Of a DNA stretch of 64,000 bases, positions 33,062-43,956 are shown one piece after another. The notes beneath the pieces are model-generated. The model was not told where the DNA came from. It worked only from the letters and a program-made list of their open reading frames with translations, and did no database searches. This DNA is from Daucus carota subsp. sativus (lineage: Eukaryota > Streptophyta > Magnoliopsida > Apiales > Apiaceae): the NCBI RefSeq assembly GCF_001625215.2, contig NC_030384.2, positions 30,802,527 through 30,866,526 of the forward strand, written 5' to 3'. Every line of letters starts with the position of its first letter. Position 1 is the stretch's first letter. Position numbers and translations under genes: made by a program.

Positions 33062-35367
33062 ATGTACAACTCCATTGTTGCCAGAAGTTTTAGCCAGCAT
33101 GGGCAGAAGAAGATGAGACGTGGAGCTTTTTTTGGTGGTTTGGTTCTTGGATTCTTCATTTGCATATACTCCACACCTTATCAAGGCCCTTTAGCATTTG
33201 GTAAGTATATTATGTGTGCTATACAAATATGGTATTGCTGTTTATAGTATATGATCCATTTATTGAATTCCACTATCAAATTTGAGCTTTAAGAACATCG
33301 GTGACTTAACATGATATGAGAGAGAGCTAAGATATAGCAAGCATGTTTGAATTGAGCCTCCTACTCCCATTGATTATTTTTCAATAAAATTTCTATTGGT
33401 GTATTCGATTGATGTGTGCATCTTGTCCTCCATGCATTCGTGCAGAATGAGAAGGTTATCATTCTGTGTTTAGGTACTCTTTTGAATTGTGTGCATTTGA
33501 GGAAGAACATGGATGTTCGAATTTCTACATTAATAGAATTTGATCATTTTTTCTGGCAAAAAAAAAAAAAAGAATTTGATCATTTTCAGAAAAATATCTA
33601 ATATGGGCACCATATATATATTTTTAACTTATTCTTTTGGATTATGACTAATGTATAAAGTTGAATATATAATTCTCGCCATGCAGTACGCTAATGATGG
33701 ATGATTCTTCTCATCTGATATGAAAACAGAATATTGGAGAGGGCTATAAATGAACCGAGCTGGTCGAAAAGTCGACTCGACTAGACTCTAGAAAAGATCG
33801 ACTCGGCTCATTAACGAGTTGAGTTCGAACGGCCAATAATGTTCAATAAGCTTGACGAGTCGAACCAAACTTTTTAGTTGTTCGAGTCGACTCGTTAAAT
33901 ACTCGGACTCGCGTTCGACTCGACTTGGTTTTTAACGAACTCGAGTTCGAATCGGAAAAAAAAGAAGATCAATAAGTTTATCGAGTTTGGCTCGACTCGG
34001 TAAGAAAAAACTCGACTCGAACTCGGTTCGTTTAAGGCCCAATTGCACAGAGACTAATTTTCTATTTGACAAATATGGCTTATAGCCTTACAAATGAGTA
34101 TCTGTTCTACGACACTCAGAGGATAAGCTCTTAACCACTGAGCTATCCAACCGTGCTCATTGCACATAGACTAATTAACTTTGATGTTACTTGTAATTTT
34201 GAAGGGGCAGATGTGACAACACCTGTGAAGTCCCGGATAGTTTGCAATTTTACAGAACCGGAATCAGATTTTTGTGAAATGCATGGAGATATAAGGATTC
34301 TTGGCAGCTCGTCAACAATTTTCATTCCTCATTTTAGCGTAGCAGATATGTTTACAAAGAACAATTCGTCAGGAATAAAGCCTTATGCAAGGAAGAGTGA
34401 TGAAGGTGCCCTGGAACGTGTGCGACAATTCAGATTTTCTCAAGAAATGCATAGATGTACACAAAATCACAGTGTTCCGACTGTACTATTCTCCATCGGA
34501 GAATACACCGGAAACTACTTTCACAGCTTCAGTGATGTGGTTATTCCATTATATACTACTTCCCGGAAATTTAATGGTCAAGTACAATTTCTTCTAGCAG
34601 ACAAGAAAGTTTCTTGGACTAAAAAGTTTCGAGTAGTCTTAATGAAGTTGTCAAATTATGAGGCCATTGACATAGATAAAGAAGACGGAGTGCATTGCTT
34701 CCCAGGCATGATAATTGGTCTCAAAAAGCATAAGGAGCTGAGTATTGATCCACTGGAATCACCAGATTATTCAATGACAAATTTCAGGGAGTTCTTAAGA
34801 AGTTCGTACTATTTGAAGAGGGAATATGCCATTAGACTAGGCTCAAAGGGGAAGAAAAGACCGAGGCTGCTAATTATTTCAAGGAAAAGAACTAGAACAT
34901 TTATGAATGAAAATGAGATTGGTAAAATGGCTCAAAAGTTAGGGTTCGATGTTGTTCTTGCAGAGGCCAGCTCAAATATATCAGAATTTTCAAAGTTGGT
35001 GAATTCTTGTGATGTGCTGATGGGAGTACATGGTGCTGGCCTAACAAATATTGTTTTTCTTCCCAAAAATGCTGTTCTCATCCAAGTGGTATTATTTGGT
35101 GGTGTCGAATGGCTTGCTACAACTTATTTTGGAGATCCTTCCAAGAATATGAACTTGAGGTACCTGGAATATAAGATTAGTGAAAAAGAGAGCTCTCTGA
35201 TACAAAAGTATCCGCTCGATGATGAAGTCTTCAAGAACCCTCAATCAATTGCAGAAAAGGGTTGGCCTTATTATAAGTCTGTGTATTTGGACAATCAAAA
35301 TGTAAAACTTGATGTTTTTAGGTTTAAAACAACTTTGTTGGAAGCTCTTCAGATGTTAAGTATGTAA
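33062..35367 (+). CDS. GT61-7: two-exon GT61 glycosyltransferase with a heavily invaded intron
   Basis: Exons 33062-33200 and 34205-35367 (1302 nt, 433 residues), phase-1 GT-AG. It has the anchor AFFGGLVLGFFICIYS, then the GT61 domain with GEYTGNYFHSFSDVVIPLY, KKRPRLLIISRKRTRTFMNE and VHGAGLTN. The loop VVLFGGVEWLATTYFGD makes GT61-4 and psi5 its nearest relatives. The 1004-bp intron holds a hAT MITE, a SINE whose duplicated target ends 28 bp before the acceptor, and a 22-bp poly(A) insertion, but lacks the MITE seen in GT61-4, -6 and -8. The coding sequence itself is undamaged; whether splicing tolerates the SINE so near the branch-point region is the open question. Confidence 0.9.
33549..33570 (+). 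mobile_element. Minimal retroposition footprint: 22 bp with poly(A)
   Basis: TTTTCTGGC followed by 13 A residues is bracketed by a perfect 14-bp direct repeat, AGAATTTGATCATT (33535-33548 and 33571-33584). Other array introns have this 14-mer once. Poly(A) tail plus long target duplication is the LINE-machinery signature. Confidence 0.75.
33741..34041. mobile_element. hAT-like MITE in the GT61-7 intron
   Basis: The left end is GGGCTATAAATGAACCGAGC and the right end in reverse GGGCCTTAAACGAACCGAGT. The interior is repeats of CGAGTCGA/TCGACTCG type. Flanks ATTGGAGA (33733-33740) and ATTGCACA (34042-34049) match at 6 of 8 bases, and the paralogs have one uninterrupted ATTGCACA. Confidence 0.72.
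34060..34158 (-). mobile_element. tRNA-derived SINE in the GT61-7 intron
   Basis: On the minus strand it begins GAGCACGGTTGG and contains TAGCTCAGTGGTTAAGAG, an excellent tRNA A box for RNA polymerase III; it ends in an A-rich tail. Direct repeats of 18 bp, ATTGCACAGAGACTAATT (34042-34059) and ATTGCACATAGACTAATT (34159-34176), differ at one base. Paralogs carry the 18-mer once. A B box is not clear, and the element is short (99 bp). Confidence 0.82.
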
Positions 35368-35447
35368 AAGTTATCTTGACAGAAATCTTACAGAGAGTTG
35401 TCTGCACTTAAAATGTAACAAAAAAGTTTACTTTTCAAGTATATTAC

Positions 35448-35870
35448 ACTGAGGCACGGAGAAAAGAATTTCCTGGGGTATGCCCTTGTAGATTGTCCTT
35501 TTTTTATAAAATTTTTAATTAGAAAAAAAAAACCCTAGCCTCCTCATTATTTCAAGAGAAAGAACCAGGGCTTTTTTGAATGAACAAAAACTAGTTAAAT
35601 TGGCTCAGAAGTTGAAGTTTGATGTAGTGTTTCTAGAGGCGACTCGAATTTAACAGAGTTTTCACAGGTGGTCAATTCTTGTGATGTGATGATGGGTGTG
35701 CATGGTGCTGGACTAACAAATCTGTTTTTCTCCCGAATAATGCTGTTTTTATCCAAGTTGTACCATTAGGAGGTCTGGAATGGCTTGGTACTACTGATTT
35801 CGGAGATCCTTCGAAGAATATGAACTTAAGGTACTTTGGTGGAAGCTCTTCGGATGCTGAGTATGTAAAT
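35448..35870 (+). pseudogene. Fragment A3: GT61-2-type remnant
   Basis: Homology to GT61-2 runs from the HGEKKRPR block through VHGAGLTN to [10 protein letters not shown]. An extra ~70 bp interrupts it at about 35467-35539, a one-base loss occurs in the AATCTTGTTTTTC stretch (about 35728), and a deletion joins RYL directly to TLVEAL near 35834. No promoter or anchor remains. Its position behind GT61-7 mirrors A1 behind GT61-4 and A2 behind psi5. Confidence 0.9.
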
Positions 35871-36080
35871 ACTAATGTTTCAGTATTGATGCAAATTCTT
35901 CACATTGTTGTCTGCATTTCAAACATCGGAAAATATGATATAGTCATGTGTAATCGGATCTGGCAAGGAGTAAGGAATATAGAAGTTGCCTCAGAAAATT
36001 TGAAAATATATAAAAAAGAATTGAAAATTTGTTGGGTGCCCCCGAAAATCATCATGCTAGTCCGTCTCTCTGTCTATTAC

Positions 36081-36996
36081 TGTTGGTTTTTTAAGATACA
36101 AGAGGGAGAGAGATGTAATATATTAGGTGGAAGCTTATAGGAGAGACATGGAAACTTATATTTTTATTAATCAAAAGCCTCTTTATATAGAGCTCACATC
36201 AAACAAATAAGCATGATTAGTGCCACTCATATAGCCTAATCAATTACAAATATTCCTCCAATCAATCAACATTAAAACAAAATCAACTAATTAATATTTC
36301 AATTACAATTTTGAATCATAGTTTCAACACTCCCTCTTGATTCGAAATTGTAATTTTTATTCAGAATTTGAAAATGACGATGTACTTCTCATCATCACCA
36401 AGCATGGAGCACTTCTCTCCACAACCGTGAAGCACTTCTCTCCACAAACGTGGTACACTTCTCACCACAAACGTGGAGCACTTCTCTCCACAAACATTTT
36501 TCTTATCATTATGACACTCATCTTGGTGCCTCTTGTTATTTGATCCTCTTGACCCCCTTCATGTTCTTTCTCGGGAGGTTTGGTTGACTCGTCTTCAAAA
36601 TCCCTTATTTGATTTAGTGTTGGATTGTATCCAAGAGGTTGCATCTCCCTCTCAGATTCAATTCTCCACCAACTTGAACTTCTCATAGCGGAAGTCATGA
36701 ACTCACATTGATAGATCCCTTAAGATCATTGAAGCTCTGATACCATTTGTTGGTTTTTTAATATACAAGAGGGAGAGAGATGTAATATATTAGGTGGAAG
36801 CTTATAGGATAGACATGGAAACTTATATTTTTATTAATCAAAAGACTTTTTATATAGAGCTCACATCAAACAAATAAGCATGATTAGTGCCACTCATATA
36901 GCCTAATCAATTACAAATATTTCTCCAATCAATCAACATTAAAACAAAATCAACTAATTAATATTTCAATTACAATTTTGAATCATAATTTCAACA
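36081..36996 (-). mobile_element. TRIM-type LTR retroelement (fossil, non-coding)
   Basis: Two 249-bp direct long terminal repeats, 36081-36329 and 36748-36996, both TGTTGG...TCAACA. Next to the right repeat, GCTCTGATACCA (36734-36745) read on the minus strand is TGGTATCAGAGC, the initiator-tRNA-Met primer site; a purine-rich tract adjoins the left repeat. Flanks ATTAC and GTTAC suggest a 5-bp target duplication. The 418-bp interior encodes nothing recognisable. The repeats differ at about 6 of 249 bases, implying roughly 1-2 million years at commonly used plant rates. Family: terminal-repeat retrotransposon in miniature. Confidence 0.93.
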
Positions 36997-37615
36997 GTTA
37001 CTATAGTATTACAGTATTGATCAACCGAGCATGTACAATCTTCTGAGAACCCATCTATTCACGCACCCATCTTATCATACAATGATTCAAAATCTCAAAA
37101 TCCGACAAGCGGATCGAAATCACGAACTCTGGTAAGCGGGCGGAGGACTGACCATGATCCAAATACCGAACTATATTCAAAAGATGTACTTGCTCACAGA
37201 AAATAGTCAAGAGAAGAAAACTGTGTCTTCATTAAAAAGTTGTTTGTTTCTCTGAGTTTTCATAAATTTTGTGTGGACAAAAGTCCACTGTACCACCAAA
37301 CTACAAACTTGTTAAATATAAGCTTGCATAGCAACAGCAAGTAATCAGAATATACTTAAGGATTAAATTAATGCCATGCATAATGCATTTAACATTGAAA
37401 ATAAGATCTTCTTCCTTCACTGCCACCTAATATTGATATTTCATTGACTATTTCCTGCTTCGATTATAACTAGTGATTAATCTTTCAGTTAATTAGGTTC
37501 TCAGTACCATATGCATATTTGTATCTTGTAAGAAGACCATCTATGAACATATATATCTTTCAGGCAAGCTTGTATTAGTTGTGTTTGCTTAAGTAGTCAT
37601 TTTCTCGAAAAAGCG

Positions 37616-39585
37616 ATGGACAACTCCATTGTTGCCAGAAGTTTTAGCCAGCATTGGCGGAAGAAGATGAGACGGGGAGCTTTTTTTGGTGGTTTGGTTC
37701 TTGGATTCTTCATTTGCATATACTTCACACCTTATCAAGGCCCTTTACCCTTTGGTAAGTATATTATGTGTACGATTCAAATGTAGTATTGCTTTTTGTA
37801 GTTTTTGTAGCTAAGATATAGCGAGCATTTTTGAACATTTTAGAATTGAGCCCTCCTACCCCCATTGATTATTTTTCAATAAAATTTCTATCTGTGTATT
37901 TGATTGATGTGTGCATCTTGTTCTTCTCCGGGCATTCGTACAGAATGAGAAGGGTTAATAGTATATTCTGTGTTTAGGTACTTTTTCGAATTCAATGCAT
38001 TTGCGGAAGAACATGGACGTTGGAATTTTTACATTAATGTCGGTTTAAGAACTTGGATTTCATCAAATCCTGCATTTGATCAAATGACATCTTTGGATAC
38101 ACAAAAAAAAATTGGATTTGAAATCCGGAACATTCAAATGCTAGTATAAAATTGAGAATATGAAATTACATCTCAAACCATGTCATTTGAAATCCAAACT
38201 TTAAAATGAAATACATGTTCCCAAACACAATCTAATTAAATTTGATCATTTCCAGAAAAATATTTAATATGGGCACCAGATATATTTTTAACTTATTCTG
38301 TTCCATTATGATTTATGTATGCAGTAGGCTAATGATGGATGACTCTTCTCATCTGATCTGAAAACAGAGTATTACACAGAGGCTAATTAACTTTGATGTT
38401 GCTTGTAATTTTAAAGGGGCAGACGTGACTACTCCTGTGAAGTCCCGGATAGTTTGCAATTTTACAGAACCGGAATCAGATTTTTGTGAGATGCATGGAG
38501 ATATAAGGATTCTTGGCAACTCGTCAACAATTTTCTTTCCTCATTTTAGCGTAGCAGATATGTTTACAAAGAACAATTGGCCAAGAATAAAGCCTTATGC
38601 AAGGAAGACTGATGAAGGTGCACTGGAGCGTGTGCGACAATTCAGATTTTCTCAAGAAATGCCCAGATGTACACAAAATCACAGAGTTCCGGCTATATTA
38701 TTCTCCATAGGAGGATACACAGGAAACTACTACCACAGCTTCAGTGATGTGGTTATTCCATTATATACTACTTCCCGGAAATTTAATGGTCAAGTACAAT
38801 TTCTTCTAGCAGACATGAAAGTTTTTTGGACTGCAAAGTTTCAAGTAGTGTTAAAGAAGTTGTCAAATTATGAGGCGATTGACATAGATAAAGAAGAAGG
38901 AGTGCATTGCTTCCCAAGCATGATAATTGGTCTCAAAAAGTATAAGGAGCTGAGTATTGATCCACTGACATCACCAGATTATTCAGTGACGAATTTCAGG
39001 GAGTTCTTAAGAAGTTCGTACTATTTGAAGAGGGAATATGCCATTAGATTAGGCTCGAAAGAGAAGAGAAGACCGAGGATGCTAATTATTTCAAGGACAA
39101 GAACGAGAAAATTAATGAATGAGCATGAGCTTGTTACAATGGCGCAAAAGTTAGGGTTCGATGTTGTTCTTGCAGAGGCCAGCTCAAATATATCAGAATT
39201 TTCACAGTTGGTGAATTCTTGTGATGTGCTGATGGGAGTACATGGTGCTGGCCTAACAAATATTGTTTTTCTTCCCAATAATGCTGTTTTCATCCAAGTG
39301 TTACCAATACCATTTGGTGATATCGAATGGATTGCTAGAACTACTTTTGGAGATCCTTCAAAAACTATGAACTTGAGGTACCTGGAATATAAGATTAGTG
39401 AAAAAGAGAGCTCTCTGATACAAAAGTACCCGCTTGATCATGAAGTCTTCAAGAACCCACCCTTAGTTGCACAAAAGGGTTGGTCTTACTTTAAGTCTAT
39501 CTATTTGGAAAATCAAAATCTAAAACTTGATGTTCTTAGGTTTAAAACAACTTTGTTGGAAGCTCTTCAGATGTTAAGCATGTAA
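37616..39585 (+). CDS. GT61-8: two-exon GT61 glycosyltransferase, last in the array
   Basis: Exons 37616-37754 and 38417-39585 (1308 nt, 435 residues), phase-1 GT-AG. The anchor is AFFGGLVLGFFICIYF, followed by the GT61 domain with GGYTGNYYHSFSDVVIPLY (Y where other members have FH; the H is kept), EKRRPRMLIISRTRTRKLMN and VHGAGLTN. The VLPIPFGDIEWIARTTFGD loop makes GT61-6 its sister. The intron carries the shared MITE (38039-38232). It lies tail-to-tail with WAT1-1, stop to stop about 525 bp, with a PIF-like MITE between. Confidence 0.93.
38039..38232. mobile_element. MITE in the GT61-8 intron
   Basis: Third copy of the shared intron insertion; TAAT on both sides and a slightly eroded left end (GTCGGTTTAAGAA). 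Confidence 0.7.
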
Positions 39586-39795
39586 AGGTTATCTTGAAAG
39601 AAATCTTGCAGAGAGTTGTCTGCACTTAAAAATGTGTCAAAAAATATTATTTTGTAAGTTGAATAATAAGCCAAAAGTTTACCGACTGAGGGAAAACTAG
39701 ACTAAACATTGATTTCTATTACAATCTCATCATATGAAAAAGATTCAACTTCTAACATTTGAGCTACATCCCCCGGGAGGCAATTAAGAAACTAA

Positions 39796-40084
39796 GGTTG
39801 TGTTAACTCGGATGGAATAGAACGAGGAATGATGAAGTTTGTACTCTTATTTTTACTCTTACTTGAGGAGATTGCGGAAGACGTGTGTAATTTCAGTCCT
39901 TTCATTGCATTACAAACAAGAAACAACTGAACCAGAATTTTAACTCAATGCCCCATTCCAGTTGCTCACCATTTTCCCTACAATCTTCATCATAGAAAAC
40001 TTAGATTCAATCGTGTTCATTCAGTATTCTCTCATACATTCTTCTTTCTTCATAAAAAAAATTTCACATGAAGTGAACACAACC
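39796..40084. mobile_element. PIF/Harbinger-like MITE between GT61-8 and WAT1-1
   Basis: TAA duplicates at 39793-39795 and 40085-40087. The left end is GGTTGTGTTAACTCGGATGG and the right end in reverse GGTTGTGTTCACTTCATGTG. Its left half also survives at 32540-32587 behind GT61-6, so the insertion predates that duplication. Confidence 0.78.
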
Positions 40085-40111
40085 TAAGTGATACAAACAA
40101 ATGTATAAACT

Positions 40112-41958
40112 CTATGGCTCTCCTGAATCAGAAATCTTCACTACATTAATCTTTGGGAGCATGAATGGTCCATTGAGACTGTCATGAGCTGATTTAGTTA
40201 TACTATTTTCCTGAACTACTGGTAACTCGGTATTGAGTTTACTTGGTTCTTCACTTGTTAAGATTTGATCATCTTTGCTCTTTCCCCACACCACTGAGTA
40301 AAGGCCAATGACTATGACACAAGCTCCGAGCAAGCTGAGATACACGATACTCATTAGTTCTTCAGAGTTACACATCAAATATAACATTATTTTTACTTAA
40401 ATTAGACTCATTCGATTGTTACCTTCCAAGATGGACTTGCTCTGATAATAAGATGGCACCGAGAATTGCAGTAATTATCATTGACAGAGGGGTGAAAGCT
40501 GTCACAAAGACCGGACCCTTTACTTTGTTCACATAACCCTGCACATAATACGCGATTCCAGAGCAAACCACTCCCTGAACAAAAAATTCAAATTATTCAT
40601 TTCATAATGATTAACATTTGAAAACCTATGTAGATGTATGTAACTCACAGAATAAGCAGCAGCTAGAAGTCTGAAATCGAAAGCAATAGCCCAGGCAGTC
40701 ATGTCACGTTCCATGACAAGAGCGACAATGCCACCTTCTACCATCCCCATAAAACATACTAAACTTGTTAATGACAGCTCCGCAGGGTACTCCTTTAATG
40801 TGATTGACTGCAATTCATCCAAACAAATTATCAAGTGATTGCATGAGCTCACAATCAAATTAAGTTGTGTAAGTGCACAGTACGTAGCTAGTAAAGGACC
40901 TTTGTGTGTGTGCACCGGTGAGTATTATTGTTAATTACTGAGTGATAAAATCAACTTACTTGAACAATAAAGAAAGCAGACCAACCAACGCAACAGAGAA
41001 GTAGCATTAGTGTTCCAGCGGCCCAATGCTGAGCAGAGGATGTAGCACTAGAGTTTTGGTGGCCAGATCCAGGGGAGTAGCCAAAGATATCGACTACAGG
41101 ACCTTTGTACAAAGTCATTAACATTGCTCCAGAAACTGTAAGTGATGTTCCAATAACCTTCGCTAGCCCGGGTTTTTGTTTCAAGTTAACTCTTTCCATC
41201 CTACACATTTGATTGTTGTTACATCACAAAAAAATTAGTGCTAAATAGTGCTCTGTTGCTAAATATAATATCTAGTCCTGTGTCACATATGTATTTGTAA
41301 TTCTAATATACAAATCAATGAGACTCTTTTAATGAGAGAATTTCAAACTAGACAGCATGCATGCAGAAACAAACCTGAAAAGGATTGCCATAACAAAGGT
41401 AAGAGCTGGGATGACATTGTTGGTGGCAGATGCAAATGTTGCAGAGGTGAACTTCATCCCCACATAGTACAAATTCTGGTCTATTACTGGCCTGAAATCA
41501 AGAATTATAATTTATGGCACGAGTTTAGAATCAGAAGGTGCAAATCATTTAAGCATGTAATGTTAATGCATGCAGTTCTTCGAGATAGTTTAGAGCATTA
41601 CTCTAGTAATCCCAGGAGCATTACTTTGAGAAACACCGAAACTGTCAACTTTGGCCGTATTTTCCTACAGATTATGGAAACTAGAGTGTTAAAGGCATGC
41701 AATACAAACACATGAAAGACAAGGAGATTTTAGCTGAAGTATATTAGGAAGAAACCTTTCAAGAACAAAAGCAAATGGAGCAATAGCTAACGTGGCAAGC
41801 AGATGACGATAGACCACAAGCACCCAATGACTCATGCCTTTCTGCATTGCAATCATGACAATGATAAACATTCCTGCAAATCCAAACTGCAAAAACACCA
41901 TAGCCAAGTATGGCTTTATCTTCATCAGCATGCTGTTCATCTGTGCTATAGCAACCAT
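40112..41958 (-). CDS. WAT1-1: WAT1-related EamA transporter-like protein
   Basis: Seven exons on the minus strand: 41756-41958, 41602-41664, 41375-41491, 40960-41200, 40649-40807, 40423-40574, 40112-40334 (1158 nt, 385 residues). All introns are GT-AG and exon sizes follow the classic plant WAT1/MtN21 pattern. The protein has about ten hydrophobic helices in two EamA repeats. Family marks include VIDQNLYYVGMKFTSATFAS, NVIPALTFVMAILFR, LYKGP and SVVWGKSKD near the C-terminus. Relatives act at the tonoplast or plasma membrane, WAT1 itself exporting auxin from the vacuole; the substrate here is unknown. It sits tail-to-tail with GT61-8, and part of it was copied into the array. No damage seen. 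Confidence 0.93.
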
Positions 41959-43956
41959 GATTAGCTAGATAGCTCTGATATGCAATAACTTGGTAGAAAC
42001 AAGTGAAAACTTATGGATTTGAAAGCTTTGAATCACCCTCTATTTATAACAACAAAAGTGCTGCAAAGTGCAAAGTAAGCTATGCTTTTCTTAATTAAAC
42101 AGGGGACCCGAGGATCAATATTCCTATCTAGGCTTGCCACACAAAAAAACACTAATCCTGTAGTGGCATATGGTGCAACGATACGCGGCCACAGATACTC
42201 AGAGGTGACTTTAATTGCTGAAACATTGAACTTGTTATTACTTTTGGTGCAACATGTTGGCCAAGACATTGAATTTGCTATAGCAAACTCCTAAATAAGA
42301 TGAATGTAAGATGATGAGTGGTAGGCCTTGCAGGTCCGGTGCTGGATCATAGCAGTAAGTGCACCTGCACATGGCTTATAAGGGCACCAAAAAATCTTTA
42401 TGAGCTTTGTGGTAGACCTCTCTTGGTTTGACTGTTTTTTCACCAAAAAAATCAAATACATAGGTCAAATAATAACTACTCAGACGGTTTAGCGTCTACC
42501 TAATATTCAGTCGCTTCTTACTGAAAGATCTGTTGAACTTTTCTAATTTTTCCAATTTTAAGAAACATATTAACTTCTAGGGAACTGGTGATGACTCTGT
42601 GGAAGTCCCAACTAGTTCTGACTTGGCCTTCCAGAGTCCCACAAGAAAGTTCAAATGGAAACATGATATGATGCATGGCAGGCTTCAAAGCTCGCGCTAT
42701 CATGGTTCTGAGCTTTTAAAAGAGGCTTAAACTTGAGGTTTAATGGAAATTTAAAGTATTAACGACATTACCAAAAACATAATATCTGAATCTTTTTTAG
42801 ATGATAATTATTATCCTTTTTGAGGTATCATGTATGGATTACAGGGTGTTGAAGTTCAAGTCTCATAGAAAGTATAGTGCAAGTTTTCATAGTTGAATGC
42901 ATCTAAAAAATATCTATTCACATAAATATCTTGAGATTAAGTGTGGTTGTGAAAAAACCATCATGGCAATGTATGAAAAGTTATGAAAATGAACCATTTT
43001 GTGTGGGATATTATCCTGATATTATTCTGTAAACATAATAATGGAGCAAACTTGATGAATATGCTTTTGAAGGTACAGTATGAATAAATTCTATTCAGAA
43101 ACATTTTATGTAGTCCAAGGATGGCTTGGTTAAATGAACGGATGAATCTTTTTGGTCTTTTAGTGGAACCGAAAACATCTGCATCAATTTTGGTAATGGT
43201 TCCAGATTTTTGACATAAAAAAGCAACGACGCGAGTTCTTTTATTGCATCGACTCTCAGATGACGTTTGGCAAAGACTTTCTCCTGCGAAAGAATGTAGT
43301 ACATGTATGAGTGCAGGGTTGTTGATAGGGACGGAGAGATCAGAGATGGTTCAAGTGGCCTATGCATTAGTACTGACAGAAACTGACCTCTGATCAGAGA
43401 AAGAATGAGGAAGATCTTTAGGCGCAAACAGAAGAACAGAAGATAGTACGTAGAGTAGTCTATAGGGAAGTTGTTCATGCAGAAAATTGCAAGAAAATGG
43501 TCTGGACTGAAATACCCGAAGGGACCGCAATTTCAGAAAATTAGGACCGAACCGGACCGAAATAATTCGGTCGGTTCGGTTTTTCGGTTTCGGTTCAGTT
43601 TTGCTCAGCCCTAACGACGCCTTTTAAACATCTTTATTATTAGTGTATCTTGCTTGCAATTATTAAAGTCCACTCAAGAAACACAAAATTAAGAATGTAA
43701 TTATAGAAATAATCATTAGTGGTGCACAGTTGTAGAAGTACAATACATGAAGCCTCAAAATCTGACAACCTGGTCATGCCAACTGACCATTTGAAACAGT
43801 AAAAAGCCTAAAACAACTTAGAAATGGGCTCCTCATTTGGATTATATTTTAATCAAAAGAATAATGGAAAGACACTGATGTTTAGATTTACATGTATGTA
43901 CTGAGAGTATCTCAGACATGAGACAGCAAGTCATCCATTTGAATTCTTTTGTTTGA
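41959..43956. other. Intergenic between the two WAT1 genes
   Basis: Contains the second copy of the dispersed repeat (42371-42842) and one end of a hAT-like element near 43540-43607 (in reverse, TAGGGCTGAGCAAAACTGAA then CCGAACCGACCG repeats). A 127-codon minus-strand frame (43095-43478) looks weakly protein-like but matches nothing I know, so it is not called a gene. Confidence 0.6.
42371..42842. repeat. Dispersed repeat, copy 2
   Basis: Matches 26880-27376 along its whole length, including GCTTTGTGGTAGACCT and ACTGGTGATGACTCTG. It is a mobile or duplicated element of unknown family. Confidence 0.75.

Noticed and set aside
34127-34153. A tRNA gene
   Set aside because: Only an A box and partial arms; long target duplication and A-rich tail show a tRNA-derived SINE.
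43095-43478. 127-codon minus-strand ORF
   Set aside because: Reads somewhat like protein but has no recognisable domain and no splice or promoter context; could be an element relic.
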